From Piscicoccus intestinalis NBRC 104926 (GTDB lineage: Bacteria; Actinomycetota; Actinomycetes; Actinomycetales; Dermatophilaceae): a stretch of 64,000 nt of DNA. The stretch is taken from positions 1-64,000 of the forward strand of contig NZ_BCNQ01000008.1 of assembly GCF_001515525.1 (NCBI RefSeq), written 5' to 3'. A model generated the notes under the pieces. That model had not been told where the DNA came from. It saw only the letters and a list, made by a program, of their open reading frames with translations, and did not search any database. Below are positions 17,365 to 26,914 of this stretch, in pieces. Position numbers and translations under genes: made by a program. How positions within the stretch are numbered: position 1 is the stretch's first letter; each line of letters opens with the position of its first letter.

Positions 17365-19338
17365 TCAGCTCGCGGACCCCTCCTCGTCGACCATCGCCCC
17401 GGCGAACTGCGCGTTGTACAGCCGGGCGTAGGCACCGTCGCGGGCGAGCAGCTCCTCGTGGCTGCCCTGCTCGACGATGTGGCCGGCCTGCATGACGAGG
17501 ATGAGGTCGGCGTCGCGGATCGTCGAGAGCCGGTGGGCGATGACGAAACTCGTCCGGTCGCTGCGCAGGGCCGCCATCGCCTGCTGCAGCAGCAGTTCGG
17601 TGCGGGTGTCGACCGAGCTCGTCGCCTCGTCGAGGATGAGCAGCGAGGGCTGCGACAGGAACGCCCGCGCGATCGTGATGAGCTGCCGCTCGCCGGCCGA
17701 GACGTTCGTGCCGTCGTCGTCGATGACCGTGTCGTAGCCGTCGGGCAGGTGCGCGACGAACCGGTCCACGTAGGTGGCGCGGGCCGCCTCCAGGATCTCC
17801 TCCTGGGTGGCGCCCGGCCGCCCGTAGGCGATGTTGTCGCGGATCGTGCCCTTGAACAGCCACGCGTCCTGCAGCACCATGCCGATCTCGTCGCGCAGCT
17901 CGTGCCGGGACAGGTCGGTGATGTCGACCCCGTCGAGGGTGATCCGCCCGGCGTCGAGCTCGTAGAACCGCATGATGAGGTTGACCAGCGTCGTCTTACC
18001 GGCTCCGGTCGGGCCGACGATCGCGACGGTCTGGCCCGGCTCCGCCACCAGCGACAGGTCTTCGATGAGCGGCTTGGCCGGGTCGTAGGCGAAGCTCACG
18101 TGCTCGAACGCGATGCGCCCGCGCGAGCCCTCGACCGCGGGCCCGGCGACGTCGGGCACCTGCTCGTCGGCGTCGAGCAGCTCGAACACCCGCTCCGCCG
18201 ACGCCACGCCCGACTGCAGCAGGTTGGCCATCGAGGCCACCTGCGTCAGCGGCTGCGTGAACTGGCGGGAGTACTGGATGAAGGCCTGCACGTCGCCGAG
18301 CGTCAGAGCACCGGCCGTGATGCGCAGCCCGCCGACGACCGCGACGAGCACGTACGAGAGGTTGCCGACGAAGAACATGATCGGCATGATCATGCCGCTG
18401 ACCGCCTGCGCCCCGAAGGCCGCCTTCTGCAGCTCCCGGTTGGTGCTCTCGACCTGCGCGATGACCTCCTCGCGCCGCCCGAAGACCGTGACGAGCTCGT
18501 GCCCGGTGAACGCCTCCTCGACCTGGCCGCCGAGTTCGCCGGTGCGGTCCCACTGCCGGATGAACAGCTTCTGGCTGCGGCGCGCGACGAGCGCGGTGAC
18601 CCCGACCGACAGCGGGATCGAGATCAGCGCGATGAGCGTGAGCAGCGGCGAGATCCACAGCATGAGCACGAGGATCGCGACGACCTGCACGAGCGAGTTC
18701 AGCAGCTGCCCGAAGGTCTGCTGCAGGCTCTGCCCGAGATTGTCGATGTCGTTGGTGACCCGGCTCAGCAGCTCGCCGCGCGGCCGCGTGTCGAAGTAGC
18801 TCAGCGGGAGCCGGTGCAGCTTGTCCTCGACGTCGGCGCGCAGCCGGCGCATCGCGCTCATCGCCACGTAGTTGAAGGCGCGCCCCGCGGCCCACATGAG
18901 CAGCGACGCGACGACGTACAGGGCGATGACGATGAGCAGGATGCGCCCCAGGGCCGCGAAGTCGATGCCCTGCCCGGGCACGACGTTCATGCCCGAGATC
19001 ATGTCGGCCATCGTCGTCTCGCCGGAGGCCCGCAGCTGCGTGACGACCTGCTCCTTGCTCACGCCCGCGGGCAGCCGGGAGCCGATGAACCCGGCGAAGA
19101 TGAGGTCGGTGCCCCACCCGAGCACCCGCGGTCCGAGCGTCGAGAGGATCACCGAGACGATCGTCAGCGCGAGGCCGCCGATGAGCGAGGTGCGCAGCGG
19201 CGCGAGCCGGCGCAGCAGCCGGGCGCTGGAACCCCAGAAGTTCAGCGACTTCTCCACGGGCATCGCCATGCCCGGGCCGCCGCCGGGGCCGCGACGCTGA
19301 CCGGGCGCGGGCCGGCGCGAACGGGTGTCGGTGCTCAT
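17365..19338 (-). CDS. ABC exporter subunit B (heterodimeric, consensus site)
   Basis: This 657-residue half-transporter has a six-helix type IV exporter membrane domain preceded by a ~25-residue Arg/Pro/Gly-rich start, then a nucleotide-binding domain. Walker A is GPTGAGKTT, Walker B is LLILDEATS with the catalytic Glu, and the H-loop His is in IAHRLSTI. The signature is VSAGERQ instead of VSGGQRQ. Paired with the upstream subunit it resembles TM287/288, BmrC/BmrD and similar multidrug exporters. The ATG at 19338 overlaps the previous stop (ATGA), so the subunits are translationally coupled. The substrate is unknown; drug or lipid export is likely. Confidence 0.92.
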   Translation of the reverse strand: MSTDTRSRRPAPGQRRGPGGGPGMAMPVEKSLNFWGSSARLLRRLAPLRTSLIGGLALTIVSVILSTLGPRVLGWGTDLIFAGFIGSRLPAGVSKEQVVTQLRASGETTMADMISGMNVVPGQGIDFAALGRILLIVIALYVVASLLMWAAGRAFNYVAMSAMRRLRADVEDKLHRLPLSYFDTRPRGELLSRVTNDIDNLGQSLQQTFGQLLNSLVQVVAILVLMLWISPLLTLIALISIPLSVGVTALVARRSQKLFIRQWDRTGELGGQVEEAFTGHELVTVFGRREEVIAQVESTNRELQKAAFGAQAVSGMIMPIMFFVGNLSYVLVAVVGGLRITAGALTLGDVQAFIQYSRQFTQPLTQVASMANLLQSGVASAERVFELLDADEQVPDVAGPAVEGSRGRIAFEHVSFAYDPAKPLIEDLSLVAEPGQTVAIVGPTGAGKTTLVNLIMRFYELDAGRITLDGVDITDLSRHELRDEIGMVLQDAWLFKGTIRDNIAYGRPGATQEEILEAARATYVDRFVAHLPDGYDTVIDDDGTNVSAGERQLITIARAFLSQPSLLILDEATSSVDTRTELLLQQAMAALRSDRTSFVIAHRLSTIRDADLILVMQAGHIVEQGSHEELLARDGAYARLYNAQFAGAMVDEEGSAS

Positions 19339-21062
19339 GCGGTCACCGCCAGCTGCGACTTGACGATCTCGACGTACGTCGGGCACGACTCCAGCAGCTC
19401 CTCGTGCCTGCCGAGGCCGACGATGCGGCCGGCGTCGAGCACGACGATCTGGTCGGCATCGACGATCGTCGACACCCGCTGGGCGACGATGACGACCGTC
19501 GACTCCCGCGTGTACGGGCGCATCGCGGCCCGCAGCCGGGAGTCGGTGGCGAGGTCGAGCGCGGAGAACGAGTCGTCGAAGAGGTACAGCTCGGGCCGGG
19601 CCACGAGCGCCCGGGCGATGCACAGCCGCTGCCGCTGCCCGCCGGAGACGTTCGTGCCGCCCTGCGCGATGTGGGCCTCCAGACCGCCCTCCATGGCCCG
19701 CACGAACGGCGCGGCCTGGGCGACCTCGAGGGCCTCCCACAGCTGCTCGTCGGTGGCGTCGGGGTTGCCGTAGCGCAGGTTGCTGCCCACCGTGCCGCTG
19801 AACAGGTACGGGCGCTGCGGCACGAGACCGACCCGGCTCCACAGCTGTTCGGGCTCGATGTCACGCACGTCCACGCCGTCCAGGCGCACCGCGCCGCCGG
19901 TGGCGTCGAACAGCCTCGGCAGCAGGTTGATCAGGGTCGTCTTGCCGGAACCGGTGGAGCCGATGATCGCGGTGACCGTGCCGGGCCGGGCCGTGAACGA
20001 GATGTCGCACAGCACCGGCGACTGCGCGCCGGGGTAGGTGAACGACACGTCGTCGAGCTCGAGCAGCCCCCGGGCGGCGCCGATCGGCGTCGGATGTTCC
20101 GGCGGCACGACGGTGGTGCGGGTGTCGAGCACCTCCATGATGCGTTCCGCGGAGACCGAGGCGCGCGGGATCATCGTGGCGACCATCGTCGCCATCATCA
20201 CGCTCATGAGGATCTGGATGAGGTAGCTGATGTAGGCGAACAGCGCCCCGACCTGCATCTGCGCGGCGTCGACGCGCTGCGCGCCGAACCACAGCACGGC
20301 GACCGTCGAGGCGTTCATGACGAACATGACGATCGGGAACATCAGCACCATGAGCCGCCCGACCCCCAGCTGGGTGTCGGTCAGTTCGTCGTTGGCCACC
20401 GCGAACCGCTCGCGCTCGTGCTGCTCGCGCACGAAAGCCCGCACCACGCGGATGCCCGTGATCTGTTCGCGCAGCACGCGGTTGACGGCGTCGAGGCGGC
20501 GCTGGGCGAGCCGGAACAGCGGCACCATGCGCCGGATGATGAGCAGCACCGCGACGAGCAGCACCGGCACGGAGACGGCGACGAGCCACGACAGCCCGAC
20601 GTCCTCGCGCAGCGCCATGACGACGCCGCCGACCATGGTGATCGGTGCGGCGACGAGCATGATGCAGCCCATGACGACCAGCTGCTGGAGCTGCTGCACG
20701 TCGTTGGTGTTGCGGGTGATCAGCGACGGCGCCCCGAAGTAGGCAACCTCGCGCGCGGAGAAGCTCATGACCCGCCGGAACAGCGCCGAGCGCACGTCGG
20801 CGCCCAGGCCCATCGCGGCGTGGGCCCCGGCGCGCACCGCGCCGATCTGGGTGATCACCTGCAGCAGGCTGAAGCCGAGCATCCACACGGAGACCGACCA
20901 GATGTGCGCGGTGTCGCCGACGGCCACGCCGTTGTCGATGATGTCGGCGTTCAGGCTCGGCAGGAACAGGCCGGCGATGCCGGCGATGAGTTGCAGGACG
21001 AGCACCGCCATGAGCGCCCCCCGATAGCGCGCCAGGTAGGTGCGCAACAGTCGGCTCAGCAC
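19335..21062 (-). CDS. ABC exporter subunit A (heterodimeric, degenerate Walker B)
   Basis: This 575-residue half-transporter has six membrane helices and one nucleotide-binding domain. Walker A is GSTGSGKTT and the signature VSGGQRQ is intact. Walker B reads LYLFDDSFSALD, where Asp replaces the catalytic Glu. The switch segment reads IVAQRVSTI, with Gln instead of the H-loop His. Both changes mark the degenerate site of heterodimeric exporters, so it should work only with its partner downstream. The GTG at 21062 overlaps the TetR gene by 7 bases, forming one operon tetR-A-B. Confidence 0.92.
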   Translation of the reverse strand: MLSRLLRTYLARYRGALMAVLVLQLIAGIAGLFLPSLNADIIDNGVAVGDTAHIWSVSVWMLGFSLLQVITQIGAVRAGAHAAMGLGADVRSALFRRVMSFSAREVAYFGAPSLITRNTNDVQQLQQLVVMGCIMLVAAPITMVGGVVMALREDVGLSWLVAVSVPVLLVAVLLIIRRMVPLFRLAQRRLDAVNRVLREQITGIRVVRAFVREQHERERFAVANDELTDTQLGVGRLMVLMFPIVMFVMNASTVAVLWFGAQRVDAAQMQVGALFAYISYLIQILMSVMMATMVATMIPRASVSAERIMEVLDTRTTVVPPEHPTPIGAARGLLELDDVSFTYPGAQSPVLCDISFTARPGTVTAIIGSTGSGKTTLINLLPRLFDATGGAVRLDGVDVRDIEPEQLWSRVGLVPQRPYLFSGTVGSNLRYGNPDATDEQLWEALEVAQAAPFVRAMEGGLEAHIAQGGTNVSGGQRQRLCIARALVARPELYLFDDSFSALDLATDSRLRAAMRPYTRESTVVIVAQRVSTIVDADQIVVLDAGRIVGLGRHEELLESCPTYVEIVKSQLAVTA

Positions 21063-21745
21063 GGGTTCTCCTTCGGGTGGGACGGGGATGTCGTCGGCGC
21101 CGGGCCGGCGCAGCAGGTGGGGGCGATCGCGGCGCCCAGCGGGGGTGCGCCCTCGCGCAGCAGCGCCCCGTCGAGCAGCAGATCGCGGACCGACTCCGGG
21201 GTCAGCGCCGCCTCGGCGACGTGCCGGGAGCCGCCCGCGAACGCGAGCAGCCTCAGCGCGTGCGCGAACTCGCTCGGCGGCAGCCGGAGCCGGTCGGCGT
21301 CGGCGGCGAACAGCCGCGCCAGAGCGGTCTCGCTCGGCGCCGCGGCCGGGATGCGCGCCTCGGGTTCGGGGCAGTCGGGATGCGGGTGGTGCGGCGGCGG
21401 CCCCATGACGCCGAGCGGGCCGAGCAGGTCGAACAGCTCGGCGAACCGGCGCATGAGCAGCCGCGCCGCGAGCTCGGTGCGCTCGCGCAGCGGCAGCTGC
21501 GGATCGACGCCCTCGAGCGCGCGACGCAACGGCACCGGGCAGGCGACGGCGCCGACGACCGCCGCGAGCAGCGCGTCCTTGGTGTCGAACGCGCGGAAGA
21601 TCGTGCCCTCGGCGATGCCGGCGGCCGCGGCGATGTCTCGGGTGCTCGGCACCTCGTGCCGCTCACGCACGAGCTGAACGGTGACGTCGACGAGCTCGCG
21701 GCGGCGGTCGTGCGGGCTCAGCGGCGCCGAACGTCGGGATTTCAC
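21056..21745 (-). CDS. TetR-family repressor of the ABC exporter operon
   Basis: This 229-residue protein has an N-terminal TetR helix-turn-helix (VPSTRDIAAAAGIAEGTIFRAFDTKDALLAAV) and a ligand-binding domain with a His/Pro-rich loop (PPPHHPHPDCPEPE) around residue 120. That loop could bind metal, but this is a guess. A perfect 20-bp palindrome begins 16 bases upstream of the start, the expected operator for autoregulation and control of the exporter genes that overlap its 3' end. Drug-responsive derepression is the usual logic of such operons. Confidence 0.9.
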   Translation of the reverse strand: MKSRRSAPLSPHDRRRELVDVTVQLVRERHEVPSTRDIAAAAGIAEGTIFRAFDTKDALLAAVVGAVACPVPLRRALEGVDPQLPLRERTELAARLLMRRFAELFDLLGPLGVMGPPPHHPHPDCPEPEARIPAAAPSETALARLFAADADRLRLPPSEFAHALRLLAFAGGSRHVAEAALTPESVRDLLLDGALLREGAPPLGAAIAPTCCAGPAPTTSPSHPKENPC

Positions 21746-21760
21746 GCCGACCAGAATAGG

Positions 21761-21780
21761 TTGAGTGAGCGCTCACTCAA
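21761..21780. promoter_or_regulatory. Perfect 20-bp palindromic TetR operator
   Basis: TTGAGTGAGCGCTCACTCAA is a perfect inverted repeat of the TGAGTGA-type class used by many TetR-family repressors. It lies 16 bases upstream of the tetR start. Its right end covers the stop codon of the alpha/beta hydrolase gene (21777-21779). Confidence 0.85.
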
Positions 21781-22454
21781 AAATCGTTGTCGGTCGCTCC
21801 CGGGGTCTGATCGAGGAGCGTGCGCACGAGGTGCTCGGCGGCCAGCTCGTGCCACAGGCGGGCGTGCCGCACCATGAGGTGCCCGACCCCGGCGAGGCGC
21901 TCGAGCCGCACGTCGATGCCCGCCGCGGTCGCGGCGGCGACGAACTGTTCGGTCTCGGCGGGGTCGCAGACCAGGTCGCGGGTGCCGTGCACGAGCAGCG
22001 TCTCCCGGCCGCGCAACGGGGTGGGGTCCTCGCCCGGCGGCAGCCACGGCGCGAGGCCGACGACGCTACGCACGCACGGGTGCCCGGCGACGCGCACCGC
22101 AGTGCGACCGCCCAGGGAGTGCCCCAGGAGACCGACCGGCACGCCCGGGGCCTGCGCGGCGATGCGGTCGAGCACGTGCGTCGCCTCGACGGCGGTGGTC
22201 TCCCGCCGACCGTTCCAGCCGTTGTGCCGGTGCCGCACCCGCACCACGGCGATCCGGTCACCGGAGCGTTCCCGCACGACGCGGCCGAACGGCAGCATCC
22301 GCAGGTAAGGGGCGCCCCAGCGGGGCGCCTGCCGGAAACCGCGCTCGGGCCCGCCGTGGAGCAGCACGACCACGGCGTCCGAAGGCGTGTCGGAGGGTTC
22401 GAGCCACACGTGCGGCCGGTCGGTCGCGGGTGGCGGATCGCCGGTGGGCCGCAC
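21777..22454 (-). CDS. Alpha/beta hydrolase
   Basis: This 225-residue serine hydrolase has the oxyanion-hole region LHGGPERG, nucleophile elbow GHSLGG, an acid in HGTRDLVCDP and a catalytic His in GVGHLMV. It is short for the fold but has all catalytic parts. The substrate is unknown; a small ester or peptide is likely. The start is a GTG at 22454. Its last codon and stop overlap the TetR operator, so bound TetR might also act as a roadblock to its transcription. It is in line with, but upstream of, the exporter operon. Confidence 0.8.
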   Translation of the reverse strand: MRPTGDPPPATDRPHVWLEPSDTPSDAVVVLLHGGPERGFRQAPRWGAPYLRMLPFGRVVRERSGDRIAVVRVRHRHNGWNGRRETTAVEATHVLDRIAAQAPGVPVGLLGHSLGGRTAVRVAGHPCVRSVVGLAPWLPPGEDPTPLRGRETLLVHGTRDLVCDPAETEQFVAAATAAGIDVRLERLAGVGHLMVRHARLWHELAAEHLVRTLLDQTPGATDNDF

Positions 22455-22533
22455 GGGCTCAGCGTAGACCCGACGGGCCGGCCCCCGGCTCCGGAGCAGG
22501 CCACGGCGCCGCGGCGATGCTCGGGGGCGTGAG

Positions 22534-23109
22534 TCAGACGCGGCTGCGGTGGAAGCCGGCGTGCGAGCGGCTGGCCGTCGGGCCCCGCTGCCCCTGGTAG
22601 TGCGACCCGCGCGCCGCGCTGCCGTACGGATGCTCGGCGGCGCTGCTGAGCCGGAAGAAGCACAGCTGGCCGATCTTCATACCCGGCCACAGCTTGATCG
22701 GCAACGTGGCGACGTTGCTCAGCTCCAGCGTCACGTGACCGGAAAAGCCCGGGTCGACGAACCCGGCGGTCGCGTGCGTGAGGAGGCCGAGGCGCCCGAG
22801 GGAGGACTTGCCCTCGACCCGGGCCGCGACGTCGTCGGGCAGGGTGACCGCCTCGTAGGTGGAGCCGAGCACGAACTCACCGGGGTGGAGCACGAAGCAC
22901 TCCTGCGGGTCGACCTCGACGAGCCGGGTCAGCTCGGGTTGTTCCTGGGCCGGGTCGATGACCGCGTATTTGTGGTTGTCGAACAGCCGGAAGTAGCGGT
23001 CGAGCCGCACGTCGATGCTGGACGGCTGGATCATCGCCGGGTCGAAGGGGTCGAGGCGCACGCGCCCGGCGCTCACCTCGGCCTGGATGTCGCGGTCTGA
23101 CAGGAGCAC
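22534..23109 (-). CDS. dcd: dCTP deaminase (probably bifunctional dCTP deaminase/dUTPase)
   Basis: The enzyme turns dCTP into dUTP, and in actinobacteria usually on to dUMP, feeding dTMP synthesis. The start [11 protein letters not shown], the substrate loop [15 protein letters not shown], the catalytic region [12 protein letters not shown] and the C-terminal [11 protein letters not shown] lid are all conserved. The 191-residue length matches the family. The GTG at 23109 gives the normal N-terminus; the longer open frame upstream is not Dcd-like. Confidence 0.96.
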   Translation of the reverse strand: MLLSDRDIQAEVSAGRVRLDPFDPAMIQPSSIDVRLDRYFRLFDNHKYAVIDPAQEQPELTRLVEVDPQECFVLHPGEFVLGSTYEAVTLPDDVAARVEGKSSLGRLGLLTHATAGFVDPGFSGHVTLELSNVATLPIKLWPGMKIGQLCFFRLSSAAEHPYGSAARGSHYQGQRGPTASRSHAGFHRSRV

Positions 23110-23487
23110 GGCGCTCAGGCTACCCGCGCCGCGCCGCGCAGCCGGCCCACCGCCCCGGCGACGCATCTTTTCTGTCGAGCCGCCCACCGCCCCGGCGCCG
23201 CCCCTTCTATCACGAACTGCAGCCCTCGCCTGACGCCGACGGCGACGCCCACCGGCGTCCGACATGGAATCCGTTGGCCGCGAGGCGGTTCTCGCTATAC
23301 CCAGTTTTTGCTCAAAGTCGACTCAGCCCGCGTCGAGGCAGGCCGAAGAGGGGGTCACGAGCGCAACGGAACGTGGAGCGGCCATGGCGGCCGGCGTCGG
23401 AGGGGCGTCGGCCGCCTTGGGCGCTCCACCGACCGGTCCGGGGGAGCTCTCGTCCTGCAGATCCGCCTCGACGACAGGACCGCCGCC

Positions 23488-24816
23488 ATGAGTCATCGCC
23501 GCGTGCTCTCGGCCGCCTGCGCAGTCGGGCTCGTGCTGCCCGGCGCCGCCGTGGTGGTGCACGAGACGGACCTGCTGCCCGGCGCGGCGGTCGAACAGGT
23601 CGCGACCACGACGCTGAGCAACGCGGCGACGATGGCCGCCCCCGCGGTCGCACCCCAGGCGGCACCGGCCGCCACGGCGATGGAGCTCAAGGTCTCCCGA
23701 TCGCTGACGGCCGCGTCCCGAAGCCAGTTCCTGCGTAAGGGATTCAGCGGCTATGTGGTCGACGGCGGCACCGGCTCCGTGGTCTGGGCGAGCAAGGCCG
23801 CGACCACCCGCATGCCGGCCTCGACGCAGAAGATCGTCACGGCCTTCGTGGCCCTCCGGTCGATGGACCCGAACTACCAGATCGTCACGCGCACAGCGCA
23901 GTCCAAGGACAACCCGGCCAACGTCTACGTGGTGGGCGCGGGCGATCCGACGCTGACCCCGGGCCGGCTGACGGCCATGGCGCAGCGGACGGCGAAAACG
24001 CTGCAGGCCCAGAAGCGCACGAAGGTCAACCTGTATCTCGACGACTCGCTCTTCGGGCCGGCCACGCTCGCCAGCGGGTGGCGCAACGACTACCTCGTCA
24101 AGAACGCGCAACTCGTGCGGAGCCTGACCCTGACGGGCTACCGCGGCCCGGACGGCACGATCGCCGCCGGCAACGTCGTGCGTGCCCAACTGGCCCGGCA
24201 GGGCATCACCGTGGTGCGCTACGGCCGCGGCAAGGCCCCGGCGGCCCGCGCGACGCTGGCGACGAGCCCGTCGGTGCCGGTCAAGGCCATGCTCGGGCAC
24301 ATGCTCAGCCACAGCGACAACGACTACGCCGAGGCGATCCTGCGCATGTCGGCGGTGATGGCCGGCAAGCCCGGCACGTGGAACGGTGCGCTCGCCCACT
24401 CCAAGAGCGTGCTGGACACCCACGGGGTGCCGACGGCCGGTTACGTCGCGCGCGATGGCTCGGGCCTGTCGCGCACCAACCGGATGCCGGTGCGCACGCT
24501 CGTGCGGGTGCTCGCCAAGCTCAACGCCAGCGCCGCGGACCGCGCGGTCGTGTTCGTGCCCACCGCGATGCCCGTGGCGGGCCAGACCGGCACCCTCGGC
24601 GGACGCTTCAAGTCCCCCGCGCACCGGTGCGCGGCCGGACGGGTCTCCGCCAAGACCGGCACGCTCAGCGACGCGATCACGCTCGCCGGCATTGCCCGCG
24701 GCGTCGACGGCCGCACCCGGATCTTCGCGTTCCTGGAGAACGGTGACACGCGGGCCGATTCGGTGCGCGGCGCCCTCGACACGCTCGCCACGAGCACCGT
24801 CGGCTGCAAGCTGTAG
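23488..24816 (+). CDS. dacB: D-alanyl-D-alanine carboxypeptidase (PBP4/DacB type)
   Basis: It trims pentapeptide stems in peptidoglycan outside the membrane. The 442-residue protein starts with a signal-like hydrophobic segment (VLSAACAVGLVLPGAAVVV). The active-site SxxK is STQK, the SxN motif is SDN within LSHSDNDYAEA, and the KTG motif is AKTGTLSDA. This is the S13 family order with an insert between the first two motifs. The ATG at 23488 directly precedes the signal peptide; the longer open frame upstream reads as nonsense. It is monocistronic. Confidence 0.93.
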   Translation: MSHRRVLSAACAVGLVLPGAAVVVHETDLLPGAAVEQVATTTLSNAATMAAPAVAPQAAPAATAMELKVSRSLTAASRSQFLRKGFSGYVVDGGTGSVVWASKAATTRMPASTQKIVTAFVALRSMDPNYQIVTRTAQSKDNPANVYVVGAGDPTLTPGRLTAMAQRTAKTLQAQKRTKVNLYLDDSLFGPATLASGWRNDYLVKNAQLVRSLTLTGYRGPDGTIAAGNVVRAQLARQGITVVRYGRGKAPAARATLATSPSVPVKAMLGHMLSHSDNDYAEAILRMSAVMAGKPGTWNGALAHSKSVLDTHGVPTAGYVARDGSGLSRTNRMPVRTLVRVLAKLNASAADRAVVFVPTAMPVAGQTGTLGGRFKSPAHRCAAGRVSAKTGTLSDAITLAGIARGVDGRTRIFAFLENGDTRADSVRGALDTLATSTVGCKL

Positions 24817-25055
24817 GCCCGCGAGTCCCGCGGCGCTCCCGGAGGCGGGTCGGAGCGGGATCGAGCCAGGTTGCAGCCGGGGCGGACGCCGGGTCGACGC
24901 CCGGTTGCGGCCGGGTCGGGCGCGGGGTGCGGTGACGGTCGGGTAGACTCACCGGCGATCAGCGTGACCACGGATCAAGGCCCGCGGAAGCGTCGATCTC
25001 GCTGGCCTCCCGGAGTCGCGCACGAGTTCGAAAAGCGCCTCTGGTCTGCGGCGAT

Positions 25056-25129
25056 GCGAGCGTAGTTCAATGGTAGAACATCAGCTTCCCAAGCTGAATA
25101 CGCGGGTTCGATTCCCGTCGCTCGCTCCA
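25056..25129 (+). tRNA. tRNA-Gly (CCC)
   Basis: The acceptor GCGAGCG pairs with CGCTCGC, followed by discriminator T and an encoded CCA at 25127-25129. The D arm is GTTCAATGGTAGAAC. The anticodon loop TTCCCAA carries CCC, reading GGG, on a TCAGC/GCTGA stem. The T arm CGGGTTCGATTCCCG is canonical. Confidence 0.95.
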
Positions 25130-25138
25130 GGCACGACG

Positions 25139-25170
25139 AACGGCCCCGATCTACGCGGATCGGGGCCGTT
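25139..25170 (+). terminator. Terminator after tRNA-Gly
   Basis: A perfect 13-bp stem (25139-25151 with 25158-25170) with a TACGCG loop begins 10 bases after the tRNA. The CYTH-CHAD gene ends nearby on the other strand, so it may serve both. Confidence 0.8.
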
Positions 25171-25207
25171 CGCATCTCGTCGGGGCGAGGCGCTTCTCCT
25201 CGCCGCG

Positions 25208-26914
25208 CTACGCCGCGCCGCCGCCCGCGGACTCCCGGGCGCCGAGCGCGCGGCGCAGGGCCTTGTCCACGCGGGCCTGGCTGTCCAGGAGGCGCTGGGT
25301 CTCCCGGCCCACGAGCACGCCGTAGGTGTAGGTGTCCTGCCCGTCGGACTGAGCCGCCTTGGCGTACCGGCGCAACACCTCCCGAGCGACGACCGCGTCC
25401 TGGTAGTCGCCGAGCAGCTCCTGCAGGTCGACCCAGGCCGCGAGTTCCGAGGCAGGGTCATCGGCGGGCTGCGGCTCGGCCGCCCCGGCATTCGCCTCGC
25501 CGGCCTGGCCGCTCTCCCCGGCCTGTTCCGGCCCGGCGTTCGCCTCGCTGTCCTCGACGTTCTCGTTCTCCTCTGGCTCCCCGGGATCGGCCTCCTCGGG
25601 CGCCCACTTCGTCGCGGCCTCGACGGCGTACCGCGCGGCCTTGCCCTTCTTGCGCACCTCGTGCAGCTCGAACTCCCGCTCGACCGGGGTCTCCGCGGCG
25701 TCGGCGAGCAGCGCGCGCGCTTCCACGCGCTGGGTCGCCCGCATGAGCAGGTCGTGCAGCGAACGCTTCGACCGGCGTCGCCACGGCAGGTCCAGCAGAA
25801 AGTCGGCGACGGTCGCGAGCAGCCGCGCGTACCGGGCGCTTTCGAGCGCGTCGACCGCCTCCGCGTGCGCGGCGGCGTGGGTCGCGTCCAGCTCCCGCCG
25901 CAGCCGCCGGCGCACCCCGGCGCGCACGTCGCGGCGCGGCAGCTCATCGAGCTCGGACAGAATGCGTTCGCGCACCACCTCGCCGTCGCGCGCGCCCGCC
26001 AGCACCCGCGTCAGCCACCGCACCTGACGTCGCACGCGCTGCGTGGCGTCGCGGTCGAGCCACGGCCGGATCGTGCGCAGCGTCGCGCGCAGGCGGCGGG
26101 TGGCCACGCGCATCTTGTGCACGGCGTCCGGGGCGTCCTGCAGCACCGGCTCCGTGAGCGCCTGCACGACGCCGAGTTGCGCTGCGGCGTAACGCCACAC
26201 GGCGAGCCGGGCGCCGCTGGGGTCGGCCTCGAGCGACACCTGCGGCGGCACCGCCACCGAGGGCCCGGGTCGCAGCCCGAGTTCGTCGAGGGCACGGGCC
26301 AGCTTCGACGGCGCCGGCGAGGGCTGCAGTCCGGCGCGGGCGAAGGCCGAGCGCACCGCCTCCAGGGTGCCGGGCGCGGCAGGATCGGCGAGTTCGACCT
26401 CGACCTCGCGCCAGGAGACGGTGCCGCCCTCCCCCGCCGATCCGCGCAGGTCCGTCGGCCGCCAGGCCTCGACGGTGTCGTCCTCGACGAGCGCCAGCAG
26501 CGTGCCGTCGGCGTCGAGCAGGCGGCGCCGCACGCGCACGGTGCGCAGCACGCACACCGGCAGCAGCACCTCGCGGTCGATGATCGGGGCGACCGCAGCC
26601 CGCAGGGTGCTCGGGATCGGGCTGCGCGCCGAGCCGGCGGGCTCGTGGAACTCGCGCCGCAGCAGCACGCCGCCCTCCCCGGTGCCGCCGGGCGTCTTGA
26701 GGTGCCAGCCGGAGTCGGTGCCGCCGGTGCGCCGACGCAGCGTGTGCTTCGCGTCGAGCAGCGCGAGGTCGGGGGTGTCGTAGTACACGGCGGTCTGGGT
26801 CATGCGCCGCGCCGACGACACCTCGGCGATCGGCCCGGATCCCTTGAACCGCGGCAACCTGGCACCCGCGGGCAGGTCGAACTTCAGCTCGGTCTCCAGC
26901 GCGGATTCACCCAT
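25208..26914 (-). CDS. CYTH-CHAD domain protein (triphosphatase/polyphosphate binding)
   Basis: The N-terminal ~210 residues are a CYTH triphosphate tunnel domain with the ETELKF (ExExK) signature, several Arg/Lys strands and a WREVEVEL strand. The C-terminal part is a helical CHAD domain with HKMRVATRRLRATLR, which binds polyphosphate. Together they suggest inorganic triphosphate hydrolysis or polyphosphate granule association. A ~50-residue acidic, Ala/Gly-rich insert (about residues 435-485) splits the CHAD helices. Length (568) is above the usual ~500 because of it. The ATG at 26914 directly begins the signature. Confidence 0.9.
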   Translation of the reverse strand: MGESALETELKFDLPAGARLPRFKGSGPIAEVSSARRMTQTAVYYDTPDLALLDAKHTLRRRTGGTDSGWHLKTPGGTGEGGVLLRREFHEPAGSARSPIPSTLRAAVAPIIDREVLLPVCVLRTVRVRRRLLDADGTLLALVEDDTVEAWRPTDLRGSAGEGGTVSWREVEVELADPAAPGTLEAVRSAFARAGLQPSPAPSKLARALDELGLRPGPSVAVPPQVSLEADPSGARLAVWRYAAAQLGVVQALTEPVLQDAPDAVHKMRVATRRLRATLRTIRPWLDRDATQRVRRQVRWLTRVLAGARDGEVVRERILSELDELPRRDVRAGVRRRLRRELDATHAAAHAEAVDALESARYARLLATVADFLLDLPWRRRSKRSLHDLLMRATQRVEARALLADAAETPVEREFELHEVRKKGKAARYAVEAATKWAPEEADPGEPEENENVEDSEANAGPEQAGESGQAGEANAGAAEPQPADDPASELAAWVDLQELLGDYQDAVVAREVLRRYAKAAQSDGQDTYTYGVLVGRETQRLLDSQARVDKALRRALGARESAGGGAA

